Source: Arcobacter ellisii (lineage in GTDB: Bacteria; Campylobacterota; Campylobacteria; Campylobacterales; Arcobacteraceae). Taken from it: 64,000 nt of DNA. The position numbers and the translations under genes were made by a program. Shown here piece by piece: positions 8,694 to 18,600 of the stretch (the first letter of the stretch is position 1; every line of letters starts with the position of its first letter). The stretch is taken from assembly GCF_003544915.1 (NCBI RefSeq), contig NZ_CP032097.1:2046001-2110000 (forward strand), given 5' to 3'. The notes beneath the pieces were generated by a model that was not told where the DNA came from, did not search any database, and saw nothing but the letters and a program-made list of their open reading frames with translations.

Positions 8694-9534
8694 GGATAAT
8701 TGGGACGATGTATTTGAAAATCAAGATAGAATACTAAAACAATTAAAACCTCTTGAAAATGAAATGTTTCTTGCAGGTGGTACTGGTTTACAAAGATTTG
8801 TACTACCTCAAGCTTATAGACATTCAGAAGATTTAGATTTCTTTTTTACAAATTTAAAAACTAAAGAAGAAATAGATAGCATAAAAAATAAAATCTTAGA
8901 ATTAATGTCAAAAATTCCTGATGCAAAACTTGAAAATATAAAATGGATAAAAGATGAAAAAGCTTATAGAATGTTTTATAGCTTTAAAGAAAATGATGAG
9001 ATTATAAAAATTGAACTTTTAAATTTTACTTGTTGTAGATTGAAAGATTTTTTATTTATAAATAGTGATATTTTTAGAACTGAAAACTTATATAATCTTC
9101 TGTTATACAAATTAAAGGCTTTGTGTGATAGACCTGATACGATAAAAGATCTCTTTGATTTATATTTTATATTAAGAGAATTAGAAGAAGTTAATATTAA
9201 AACTTTGATAGAAGATATAAATGAAAAATTTGAAGATGCCATTGAAATAAAATACTCTAGAGAAAATATTATCTCTTCTTTAAATCATAAATTAGATTGG
9301 GATATTGAAATTGGTGAGCATATAAATCATTTACATGGATTAAAACTTGAAATTGATTTATTTCAGAGTGAATTAAAAAATGCTTTTCTTCAAGATGAAA
9401 TTCTTGATTTTTCTTATAATTCAAAAATCGAGAAAAAAGCTTTAGAATTTGGATTAGATAAAAATGATTATGTTGAAATTATAGAAGATAATCAATTTTT
9501 AGTAGAAGAATGGAAAAAATATTTTCAAAATTAA
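8686..9534 (+). CDS. AbiEii/AbiGii-type nucleotidyltransferase toxin
   Basis: A 282-aa protein of the nucleotidyl-transferase AbiEii toxin family (PF08843). Motif I is LAGGTGL (29-35). RHSEDLDFFF (45-54) supplies the paired Asp residues (49, 51) for metal binding, and YKLKAL..R (141-149) and KDLFDLY (154-160) are the later conserved motifs. Family toxins transfer nucleotides to RNA targets and mediate abortive phage infection or plasmid stabilisation. The start overlaps the antitoxin's last codons. All key motif residues are intact, so the toxin should be active. The C-terminal third is helical and charged. Confidence 0.88.
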   Translation: MHRDNWDDVFENQDRILKQLKPLENEMFLAGGTGLQRFVLPQAYRHSEDLDFFFTNLKTKEEIDSIKNKILELMSKIPDAKLENIKWIKDEKAYRMFYSFKENDEIIKIELLNFTCCRLKDFLFINSDIFRTENLYNLLLYKLKALCDRPDTIKDLFDLYFILRELEEVNIKTLIEDINEKFEDAIEIKYSRENIISSLNHKLDWDIEIGEHINHLHGLKLEIDLFQSELKNAFLQDEILDFSYNSKIEKKALEFGLDKNDYVEIIEDNQFLVEEWKKYFQN

Positions 9535-9556
9535 ATTAAAGTTCGATTACCTATTA

Positions 9557-9590
9557 ATGTGCTATTTCATTATAGAAAGCACATTTTTTA
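9557..9590 (+). terminator. Intrinsic terminator after toxin gene
   Basis: The stem ATGTGCT / AGCACAT, with an inner CTATTTCATTATAG helix, is followed by TTTTTTA. It lies 23 bp after the toxin stop. Confidence 0.7.
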
Positions 9591-9651
9591 TATTGCATAA
9601 AAAATAATAAAATGTGTAATCTTAAATATTAGCATTTGCATATTTTTAATA

Positions 9652-9679
9652 TTGACAAAACACAACATTTTGATAAAAT
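9652..9679 (+). promoter_or_regulatory. Promoter of the split PD-(D/E)XK-like gene
   Basis: TTGACA (9652-9657), 16 bp and TAAAAT (9674-9679) form a good sigma70-type promoter 29 bp before the ATG at 9708. This also argues against the upstream TTG at 9636 as start, since the promoter would lie inside the coding region. Confidence 0.6.
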
Positions 9680-9707
9680 ACATACTACTTCTAATTTAGG
9701 TTATCTA

Positions 9708-11564
9708 ATGAATATTAACTATACACATATTTTTATAGACCTTGTAAATGAGCTATTGGCAAGTGAACAAGAATATTTTCAGAAAATTAAAACTATTAAA
9801 GAAACAAAAAAAAGTTTTCCTGAATTAAGAAAAATAATACTTAATGATTACAATATTAGTATCGAAAGCTATGAATTTAATGATAACGAATTATTTAAAA
9901 ATCATATCAAACAATTTATATTAGATAGTAGTGATATTTTTGATATAAATGTAGATACACTTTTTAACATTTCTAAGCAAGTACAAGTAGAATATTTATT
10001 AGAAAATATATCTGAAAAAGATGCAAAACTATATTATGCATTAGCTAATACATTAAGAGATTATGGCATATATAGAGATGAAAAAATAGTGTCATTTAAA
10101 AATAAAAATTTTTGGCTACAACTGTTAAAAAAATTGTATCTATTAAATTATATGAGTACAACAGGTTTTATAGATGACTTTGAAGGTATGTATCATATGG
10201 ATAAAAGTATTCCTGAATTTGTTGAATCTATAAAGTTTTTCAAAAATCATTGTAACTTAGATATATACTCTATAGATTATAAAATAGTTTTTAATAAAAA
10301 ACAAGAGGAAAAGATTGTATCTGTTATTGAAAAAAAATTAAGGCAGATTGATATTTTTGAATTTCTTAGTTATGTTTTACATAAAAGCAGATTAGATAAA
10401 AAAATCCCATTTAACTACATAATCAATTTATCTTTAAAAAATATCTATCAATCAAATTTTAAAAAAACTGATGATAAAACTTTTTCAAAAACTTTGGAAG
10501 TTTTTATACACTTTATAAACCTATATCAACTTAGGCAAGTTAGTCAATGGGATTATGTTTTTATAGATGCAAAAAATATAGAAGAGAAATTAAAAAAGCA
10601 AATACAACATTCAAGCTTATATGTATTAAGTTATCCACTGCATACACATACTTTAATTAGCTATGTAAACAATCTTGCAAAAGATATTTTTTCTAATAAT
10701 GACTTTTATAACAAGTTTAAATTCACAAAAGAAGAACTAATAACTTTTTTATTAAATCTTGAGAAAACTAATGATTATACTTTAATAAAAATTGATAAAA
10801 TTCAAGTTAATGAATTACAACATATATTAAACTTTTTTTCTATTGATGCAAAAGAAATTAATATAAATTATTCTTTACCATTAAATACATCTGATACTAA
10901 AAATTTATTTATTCATAATCCTATTATAAAATATAAAAATGATTACTATATTGTTGGTTTTAAATTCTTTAAAATGTATTTTTATAATACTTTAGTTGAA
11001 AAGACAAGACTGAATATTAATAAAAATATTAATGGTGTAATAGGTAATAGAATTGATGATTATGTTGAATCAATATTTAGTAAAAGAGATTCGATACAAA
11101 TATTTACAGGTAAATATAAAATTTCAAAGAATATGATACCTGAATGTGATTTAGTAATTAAAACTGATGATAAAATCATATTTATAGAAAATAAAAATAA
11201 ATATTTAACAAAAGATTCTTTTGCAGGCTCATCAGTTCATATTTTACAAGATTTTATTCGTTCATTTGCAACATCACAATTTCAACTATTTAGACACGAA
11301 AAATATTTAAAAGAAAATAGTCAAATAAAGTTTTTAGATGGAAAAGTATTAAATTATAATGATGAGAGAATAATTAAAATATCTTTGTCCCCAAATAATT
11401 GGTATAGTATTATGAGTAATATAAACCCAAATATTTTACTGGCATTAATGCAAATAAGGTTTGCTTTTAAAGAATATGCTAAAGCTGAAGAAATTAAAGA
11501 ATTTGAAGCTACCAACAAAGATTTAGAAAAATTAACAAATATGATTGAAGAAATAGATAAAAAA
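9708..11564 (+). pseudogene. 5' part of gene with PD-(D/E)XK-like motif, split by composite transposon
   Basis: The start is the ATG at 9708, behind TTTAGGTTATCTA and just after a promoter. The 619 native codons run to the IS junction; the last five residues and stop (11565-11582) come from the IS end. Residues 1 to about 400 are helical and unrecognised. The C-terminal part holds GNRIDDYVESIF, then ECDLVIK (Asp 481) and IFIENKNK (Glu 494, Lys 496), a D-x12-E-x-K arrangement typical of the PD-(D/E)XK nuclease fold. The missing 57-codon end is at 21463-21636. The intact protein would be 676 aa. A defence or restriction-type nuclease role is plausible next to an AbiE toxin, but the family is not identified. 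Confidence 0.7.
11558..11564. repeat. Left target-site duplication TAAAAAA
   Basis: The 7 bases immediately left of the first IS copy equal the 7 immediately right of the second copy (21456-21462), while the inner flanks of the two copies do not match. Confidence 0.75.
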
Positions 11565-13050
11565 CTCAACTTTCGCACATAAAACCTAACTCTTTTTGAG
11601 TGAAAGCACTTATAACTGCAATAATTTGAAGTAAATCTTTATTATCCTTGACAACATTTTGGATTTCAGAGATTTTTGTAAGTATTTGAATAAAAAGTTG
11701 CATTGAAATTGCAAGGGTTTCAAGTTCACACTCTAAATCTCTAAAAAGTTCTCCTAGTGTTTGTGGCTCATGTTTTATGCGGTTTATATAACTTACAATG
11801 TTGTAAGTAAACATAGAAAGAGTGATTTTTCCAATAAGAGCTTCATAGATACGATTTTCTTCTTTTCCTAAGCCAAACAAGAGTCTTAGATCTTTATAGC
11901 CTTGCTCAATATTCCATCTCTTTTTATAAGTTTCTAAAATCTCTTTACCTGAAATACTTATATCTGTTGATATAAAAACTAATAAATCTTTTCCAGTGTG
12001 TAAAAATACCAATTTAACTTTTCCTAAAACAGCATGTTCTAAAACTGAATCGAAATACTTATAAGATATCTTTCCATGTTTACCGCTATATTTATGACGA
12101 ATATTTTTTAAACTATCATATATTGCATTTAGAGTTTTATATTTACCTTTAAAGTTCCAAATGAGCTTATTATTTGGAAGTCTTGCAATTACAGGCATTC
12201 CTAAAGTATTTGCTTCTTTTATAAAATTTGGTTTAGCATACCAGCTATCAACAAGTAGATAATCAGCATCAATTCCATTATCTAATGCTCTTTCTAACAT
12301 CTCAAGAGCTAGCATATTCTTACCTTTAATAATTTCACTCTTACGCTGATATGCGTTACTTCTATGATGCAATTTTGCTGTGAACTCTGATGTAGATTTT
12401 CTTTTACTATCATTCATTTTTATAGAAAAATCCAATTGAAATGTTGAGTGTGAATCTGCATAATTTAGAGACACTATATTTAGTGCATTAATACTTCTAT
12501 GCTCTTTATTACTCCAGATATATTTACAAGTACCTTCAATAAATTTACCTCTTTTTGGTTCTACTGTATCATCGATAATTAGTAGGCGATACTCACCATT
12601 TTTATGCAATGGCTTTATCTTTTTTAAAATTTCTGTAGCACTTAACAATAAAAGTTTACGCCAGTTATAGCGTTTTTCTTTGATAAATCTATAATATACA
12701 TCTTTACCATAAGCCTTATCACTATTTTTTATAAAAGTTGATTGTCTTTTTTGCATAATAAGCATATAAAGAAAGTGTAAAATTATTTGAAATGGTGGAT
12801 ATCCAACTTCTCTCTTAACAAAGTTACTTTGTTTAAGTATTTTTGTGATTTTTATTTCTGATAACACTTCGTAAATTGGATTTTTTAATATGCTCTTCAT
12901 AGCAGTTTCTATATAATTTGCAAGTTCCATAAGATAGACCTTTATAATGATGTTAGTGGTAACGTAATTATACTAAAAAGTGCCTACTTATGGACTTTAT
13001 TTATCAACTTTAGTTCATGAATTTAGTGGAATCTATGTGCGAAAGTTGAG
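11565..13050 (-). mobile_element. IS4-type insertion sequence, copy 1
   Basis: 1486 bp with 17-bp perfect terminal inverted repeats, CTCAACTTTCGCACATA at the left and its complement at the right. One transposase gene on the minus strand fills most of it. It differs from copy 2 at only a few bases, including one giving Met versus Ile in the transposase, and one near the right end. Confidence 0.93.
11566..12930 (-). CDS. IS4-type DDE transposase (copy 1)
   Basis: This 454-aa transposase has the three acidic catalytic positions in family context: LLIIDDTVEPKRG (first Asp), YLLVDSWYAKP (second Asp) and YKKRWNIEQGYKDLR. The last is the Y-x2-R-x3-E signature of the IS4 group, with Lys and Arg following in place of the usual terminal Lys. 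The gene is intact and its stop lies in the terminal repeat. The start ATG follows an AAAGGTCTATCTT ribosome site. Full length in both copies suggests recent activity. Confidence 0.92.
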   Translation of the reverse strand: MELANYIETAMKSILKNPIYEVLSEIKITKILKQSNFVKREVGYPPFQIILHFLYMLIMQKRQSTFIKNSDKAYGKDVYYRFIKEKRYNWRKLLLLSATEILKKIKPLHKNGEYRLLIIDDTVEPKRGKFIEGTCKYIWSNKEHRSINALNIVSLNYADSHSTFQLDFSIKMNDSKRKSTSEFTAKLHHRSNAYQRKSEIIKGKNMLALEMLERALDNGIDADYLLVDSWYAKPNFIKEANTLGMPVIARLPNNKLIWNFKGKYKTLNAIYDSLKNIRHKYSGKHGKISYKYFDSVLEHAVLGKVKLVFLHTGKDLLVFISTDISISGKEILETYKKRWNIEQGYKDLRLLFGLGKEENRIYEALIGKITLSMFTYNIVSYINRIKHEPQTLGELFRDLECELETLAISMQLFIQILTKISEIQNVVKDNKDLLQIIAVISAFTQKELGFMCES

Positions 13051-13067
13051 AATACTATTCTTAGTTC

Positions 13068-13133
13068 TTGACTTTTCTTTTTTAAAGTTATATTATTTTA
13101 ATAATGACTGACGGTCATTCATTATTAAAATAA
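13068..13133 (+). promoter_or_regulatory. Promoter and TetR operator of the efflux operon
   Basis: TTGACT (13068-13073), exactly 17 bp, then TATTAT (13091-13096) makes a near-consensus promoter that starts 18 bp inside the cargo. The operator TGACTGAC-G-GTCATTCA (13105-13121) covers the expected transcription start. It sits in a larger perfect palindrome with 15-bp arms (13093-13107 and 13119-13133). The ribosome site AAGG overlaps the right arm. Repression by the TetR protein encoded next is the natural reading. Confidence 0.8.
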
Positions 13134-13141
13134 GGTATTTT

Positions 13142-13756
13142 ATGGCAAGAATTATAGACAAAGAAGAAAAACGATGCGATATAGCACTATCAGCCATTGC
13201 CCTTTTTTGTGAAAAAGGAATTCAACAAACAAGTATTGATCAAATAGCAAAAAGTGCAGGTGTTGCAAAAGGAACTATTTATCTTTATTTTAAAAATAAA
13301 GAAGAGATAGTTTTTACTATTTGGGATATTTTAACCCAACAACATGAAGAAGTTTTTTATACACGAATTAATCCAAATATGAGTGCAAAAGAAAAAATTT
13401 TAGAATATTACAATTTTAGTGAATGTCAAGAAGGCTTTGATAAAGAACAAACACTTATTCTTTTTCAACACTTTGTAAGTTCAATGCTTATTGACAAAAC
13501 TTCCCTTTACACAGCTTATTTTGAGAGTTTTTTCCAAAAAGATTATGACTTTATTACTAAATATTTGTATGAGGGTATAGAAAAAGATGAATTTGTTATT
13601 GATGATATTGACCTATTAACAAATAGCATTATTATGCTTCTAAAAGGTGCATTAATTAAAGCAAAAGCTTCAAATATGGGTTTTGATGAAGCCCAACAAA
13701 TGCTAACTAAACATATAACTTATTTATTAAACCAATGTACAAGGAAAGTATTATGA
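13142..13756 (+). CDS. TetR/AcrR-family repressor of efflux operon
   Basis: A 204-aa protein with a canonical TetR N-terminal domain: IALFCEKGIQQTSIDQIAKSAGVAKGTIYLYFKNKEEI in outline (residues about 19-55), including the AGVAKGTIYLYF recognition helix. The C-terminal helical ligand-binding part is unlike its relatives, as usual in the family. It is first gene of an operon with the TolC-like, adaptor and RND genes; its TGA overlaps the next ATG. A palindromic operator covers the transcription start, so it probably represses itself and the pump until a substrate binds. Confidence 0.92.
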   Translation: MARIIDKEEKRCDIALSAIALFCEKGIQQTSIDQIAKSAGVAKGTIYLYFKNKEEIVFTIWDILTQQHEEVFYTRINPNMSAKEKILEYYNFSECQEGFDKEQTLILFQHFVSSMLIDKTSLYTAYFESFFQKDYDFITKYLYEGIEKDEFVIDDIDLLTNSIIMLLKGALIKAKASNMGFDEAQQMLTKHITYLLNQCTRKVL

Positions 13757-14979
13757 AAAAATTTCTATTTTTATCTCTTTTCCCTCTTTTTGCATTTTCT
13801 GGAAATTTAAATGAACTTTTAAATCTTGCAGAACAAAACAAACAAGTAGAAGCATCACGATATAGTTTAGAAGCTTCAAAAGAGAAAGAGTACGCAACAA
13901 AAAGTACATATATGCCAAATCTAACTTTGGGAGCTACTCAAACTTTTAATCAAGAAAGTAATATGTTTGCTGCTGAAAAAGATATAACAGGAACAGCAAC
14001 ACTTGCATTTACTATTTATGATGGTGGAAAAAGAGAAGCTTCTTTTGAACAACAACAAGCCCTTGTAAAATCTGCAACTTTTTCTTTAGCTTCTGTTCAA
14101 AATAATATTTCATTGGATGTTATTTATTATTATTACAACTATTTAAGCACTTTAGCAAACAAAGAATCAACTTTAAAAAAGATGGAACAACTTGAAGCTG
14201 AACGTAATCGTTTAGAGAAATTTTTATCAGTTGGTGCTATTACAGCTGACGAGTTACAAAAAATTGTCTCTTCAATTGAGCAAACAAAAGTTGATTTATT
14301 AACATTGGATAACACACTAAATAATATTTCTAATACTTTGGAGTATTTAACTGGTGAACAAGTAAGTGTAGAAAAAGGCTCTACTATTGTTTACAAAGAG
14401 AATACAAATAATGAAGAAAATAAACGATTAGATATATTAGCACTTGAAGAGAGTGTTCAAAGTAATAAATCAGAAATACAAATGGCAAAAGCACCAAATC
14501 TACCTACAATAGCACTACAAAATACCTATTCAAAACATGATTTTGATTATCCAATTGCAACAGAAAATTTAAAAGAACAAAATAGTGTTCAACTTTCAAT
14601 GCAATGGAAAATTTTTGATTTTGCTTCTACATCTTCAAATGCACAAGCTGCTTATTTAAACTATTTATCAAAAAATAGTGAATTATCTTATGCAAAATAT
14701 AAAGCAAAAGCTAGTTTTAAGAATGCTCAAAATAGCTATAAAACTTCTTTGGCAAAAATTGAAGCAGCAAAGGCAAAACTTCAAGCTTCTGAGATGACTT
14801 ATGAATTAATTAAAAAGAAATTCCAACAAGGAATTGTAAATAATGTTAGTTATCTTGATGCTTTAAGTGATAAATTTAATTCAAATTCTCAACTACAAAC
14901 TGCCCTAAATGAAGTTGAATACCAAAAAGCTGTATTGCTTTATGAAATGGGTGAAAATATTAAAGGAGCTATTCAATGA
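13753..14979 (+). CDS. TolC-family outer-membrane efflux protein
   Basis: The start is the ATG at 13753 (AAGGAAAGTATT upstream), overlapping the TetR stop; an earlier in-frame ATG at 13735 would remove the clean signal peptide (KKFLFLSLFPLFAFSG). The 408-aa mature protein is a duplicated coiled-coil OEP: two long alpha-helical hairpins separated by beta-strand segments (LTLGATQTF; VQLSMQWKIFDF), and a helical end LKKKFQQGIVNNVSYLDALSDKF in outline. It forms the outer-membrane channel of a tripartite pump with the adaptor and RND genes directly downstream. Confidence 0.9.
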   Translation: MKKFLFLSLFPLFAFSGNLNELLNLAEQNKQVEASRYSLEASKEKEYATKSTYMPNLTLGATQTFNQESNMFAAEKDITGTATLAFTIYDGGKREASFEQQQALVKSATFSLASVQNNISLDVIYYYYNYLSTLANKESTLKKMEQLEAERNRLEKFLSVGAITADELQKIVSSIEQTKVDLLTLDNTLNNISNTLEYLTGEQVSVEKGSTIVYKENTNNEENKRLDILALEESVQSNKSEIQMAKAPNLPTIALQNTYSKHDFDYPIATENLKEQNSVQLSMQWKIFDFASTSSNAQAAYLNYLSKNSELSYAKYKAKASFKNAQNSYKTSLAKIEAAKAKLQASEMTYELIKKKFQQGIVNNVSYLDALSDKFNSNSQLQTALNEVEYQKAVLLYEMGENIKGAIQ

Positions 14980-15674
14980 AAAAGATTTTTATAATTGTAT
15001 TATTTATGTTTCAAGGTCTATTTGCAGAAGATATTTACGCAACATTTGATGTTGTTAGTGAAAAAAAATCTGAGCTAGGTTTATCAGCATCAGGAATTGT
15101 TACAACACTAAATGTAAATGTTGGGGATAAAATAAAAAAAGGAGATTTACTCCTTTCTTTAAATAATACCCAAGAAAAAAACGAATATGAAACTGCAAGA
15201 AAAAACGCTGAACACTCTGCAAAAATTTACGAGAGATACGCAAAAATATCTGAAGTTATAGATAAAGAAAAAATGGAAAACTACCTTTATGACAAAGAAA
15301 TTACTTCATTAAATGCCCAAAATAAAGAGATTATTTTGAGAAAAACTGAATTAAGAGCACCGTATGATTTAATAGTTACTAAAAAAAATATTGATTTAGG
15401 TTCTATTGTAATGGCTTCTCAAACAAAACTTCTTGATGTTATTGCTTTAGATGATGTAAAACTAGTATTAAAATTTGATGAAAAATATTGGCAAAAAGTA
15501 AAAGTTGGTCAAATTTTTAACTATAAAGTTGATGGAAGTGATAAAACTTATGAAGCTAAAATCACAAAAATCTACCCAACTATTTTAACTGAAACAAGAG
15601 AAATGCAAGCGGAAGTTAAAACAAAAGATTTAATGCCAGGCCTTTTTGGTAATGGCTCAATTAAAGCTGAGTAA
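14976..15674 (+). CDS. RND periplasmic adaptor (membrane fusion) protein
   Basis: The 232-aa product starts with a signal peptide (FIIVLFMFQGLFA). It has a biotinyl/lipoyl-like half-motif ASGIVTTLNVNVGDKIKKGD near 40-59 and a short helical hairpin. The second lipoyl half is LRAPYDLIVTKKNIDLGS in outline, followed by a beta-barrel domain. It is clearly shorter than typical AcrA-type adaptors (about 370-400 aa) because the hairpin and the C-terminal membrane-proximal domain are small. ATGA overlap with the TolC-like gene and a 3-bp gap to the pump show tight co-expression. Confidence 0.88.
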   Translation: MKKIFIIVLFMFQGLFAEDIYATFDVVSEKKSELGLSASGIVTTLNVNVGDKIKKGDLLLSLNNTQEKNEYETARKNAEHSAKIYERYAKISEVIDKEKMENYLYDKEITSLNAQNKEIILRKTELRAPYDLIVTKKNIDLGSIVMASQTKLLDVIALDDVKLVLKFDEKYWQKVKVGQIFNYKVDGSDKTYEAKITKIYPTILTETREMQAEVKTKDLMPGLFGNGSIKAE

Positions 15675-15677
15675 GTT

Positions 15678-18600
15678 ATGTATAAATTAGCTATTAATCG
15701 TCCCATTACGACTTTAATGGGAGTTTTAACATTTATTGTTTTTGGATTAATGTCTTATAACTCAATGCCTACAAATCTTTTTCCAAATGTTGATTTTCCA
15801 GTTGTTACTGTACAAACAACTTACAATGGAGCAGACCCATCAACAGTTGAAACAAAAGTAACAGATAAAATTGAAGAGGCTGTTTCAGGTGTTGATGGTA
15901 TTGATAAACTTATGTCGACAAGTTATGAAGGCTTCAGTGTTGTAACTATTCAGTTTGAACTTACAAAAGATTTGGATGAAGCAACAAATGACGTAAGAGA
16001 TAAAATTGGTGCATTAAATTTACCAGCTGAAGTTGAAAAACCAGTGGTAAAAAAACTTGGAGGTGCAGGAGCTGTTATCTCTCTTTTTATTGCATCTGAG
16101 GGAAATGATACAAGTGCTTTAATGAGACTTGCCGATGAAAAACTAAAACCTCAGCTACAAAGAATTAAAGGTGTTGGTGAAGTTAATATTTTAGGATACC
16201 AAGATAGAGAAATTCGTATTTTTATAGACCCTTTTTTATTAAATAAATACAATCTTACACCCGCTGATGTAAGTGGAATTATTCAAAAACAAAATATCAA
16301 ACAAGGTGTTGGAAAACTTGTTAATCAAAACCAAGAAATTATTATAAAAGCTCAAGGTGATGCTCAAAATATTGAAGAAGTTGGTAATTTATTAGTAAAA
16401 CCAGGTGTTAGATTAAAAGATATTGCAACGGTTCAAGATGGATTAAGTGATGCAAAAAGTTTTTCTTCTTTTAATGGACAACAAGGTGTTACTTTAGAAG
16501 TAAAAAAAATAGCTGGTGAAAATGTTTTGAATATTATTAATGAAGTTAAAAAAACACTTCCAAAACTTCAAATACTTGCAGGTGACAAAACTGAAATCAA
16601 AATCCTACAAGACCAATCTGAAAAAATTATGGTTAATATCAATAATGTAAGATTTGACCTTATTTTTGGAGCATTTCTTGCAGTTATTATTGTATTTTTA
16701 TTTTTACGAAATGTTACAGCTACTTTTGTTTCAGCTTTAGCAATTCCAACTTCTGTTATTGGAACTTTTGCGATTATCAATTATTTAGGATATGACTTAA
16801 ATCGTTTAACACTTATTGGACTTACCCTTGCTATTGGTATATTTATCGATGATGCTATTGTTGTTATTGAAAATATAATGAAAAAAATGGAAAATGGAAT
16901 GGAGCCATTTCGTGCTTCTTTTGAAGGTGCAAAAGAAGTTGCTTTTTCTGTTTTAGCAATTTCTTCTGTATTATTGGCTGTTTTTGTTCCCGTTGCTTTT
17001 ATGGATGGAATTGTTGGAATGTTTTTTAACTCATTTGCAATGACTGTTGCTGCTGGTATTGTTATTTCATTCCTTGTTGCTATTATGTTTATTCCAAGTA
17101 TCGCTGCACGGGTTTTAAGCTCAAAAGAGAGTGCTTTTTACCATAAAACAGAACCTATTTTAAAAGCTATTGATAAAGGTTATGTTTGGTTATTAAAACC
17201 TTTAATTAAATATAAAACTTTAACGATTATTGTTACTGTTGGTCTTTTAGTGGCTTCTACTACTCTAAAAGTTGGTATGTCATTTTTACCAATGCAAGAT
17301 AATGCAGAGTTTCAAATAACTATTAAAGCACCAGTTGGAATTAACTTAGAATCTATGAAAAAAGTTATAACTCCTTTAGATGATATGTTAAAAGAGGATA
17401 AAGATATTTTATATTCTATTTCATCAATTGGTTATAACTCTGCAAATGAGTTACATAAAGGAAGAATTTATGTAAAACTTAAAACTTTAGGTGAAAGGGT
17501 AAAAACACAAGAGGCAATTATCCAACATTATAGAGATAAACTCTCATCAATTCAAGGCATGATTATATCTGTTGAAAAAGTTGATGATTTTGATACAGGA
17601 GCAACAACAGCACCCGTTCAAGTAGTAATCACAGGAGATAAACTTGAAGAACTTGATAAGGCATCTGCAAAATTAATGGCAATATTAAAAGAGACTTCTG
17701 GAATTGTTGATGTTGATAGGGATTTTGAAAATGGAAAACCTGAAATAAAAATTGGTATTCTAAGAGAAAATGCCCAAAGAGTTGGAGTTAGTGTTGAACA
17801 AATTGCTTCAATTTTAGGCTCAGCCTATTCAAGTGAAAGTGCTGTTTCTTATTATGAAGATAATGGAAGACAATTTGACATAACTGTACGATTAAAAGAT
17901 GATTTTAGGTCTTCTTTAGATGATTTAAAAAAATTACAAGTTAGAAATTCAAATGGTCAATTTGTTGCCCTTGAAGGACTAATAGAAATCAAAGAGAGTT
18001 TAGGAAATGCTTCAATTAATAGATTTGATAGGGAAAGAAAAGTTTTAGTAACTGCAAATATTTTTAACACTTCCCTTGATAAAATTGTGGCAGTAATTAA
18101 TGAAAAAATGCCTGAAATTCTTCCAAAAGGATACAACTATCGTTTCACAGGTGATGTTGAAGATATGGAAGATACAAATAAAGCTTTTGGAGCAGCTGTT
18201 CTTTTAGCTGTTATTTTGATTTATCTTATTTTAGCTGCATTGTATGAATCAATCATACAACCATTTATTATTATGATTTCTATGCCATTATCTTTTACAG
18301 GAGTTATGGTAGCTTTATATTTAAGTGGTAACTCATTTAGTTTATTTGTAATGATTGGGATAATTCTTCTTTTAGGAATGGTTGGTAAAAATGCAATTTT
18401 AGTAGTTGATTTTGCAAATCGAGCTATTAAAGATGGGAAAAGTATTGATGATGCACTTTTAGAAGCTGGTGAAAAAAGACTAAGACCTATTTTAATGACA
18501 ACTTTTGCCATGATAGGAGCTATGATTCCCCTTGCTTTTGGAAGTGGAGCGGGACACGAAAGTAACGCACCAATGGCTTTAGCAATTATTGGAGGACTTA

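Noticed and set aside
11565-11582. Native C-terminus LNFRT of the 9708 gene
   Set aside because: These codons are the inverted repeat of the IS element and not part of the original gene.
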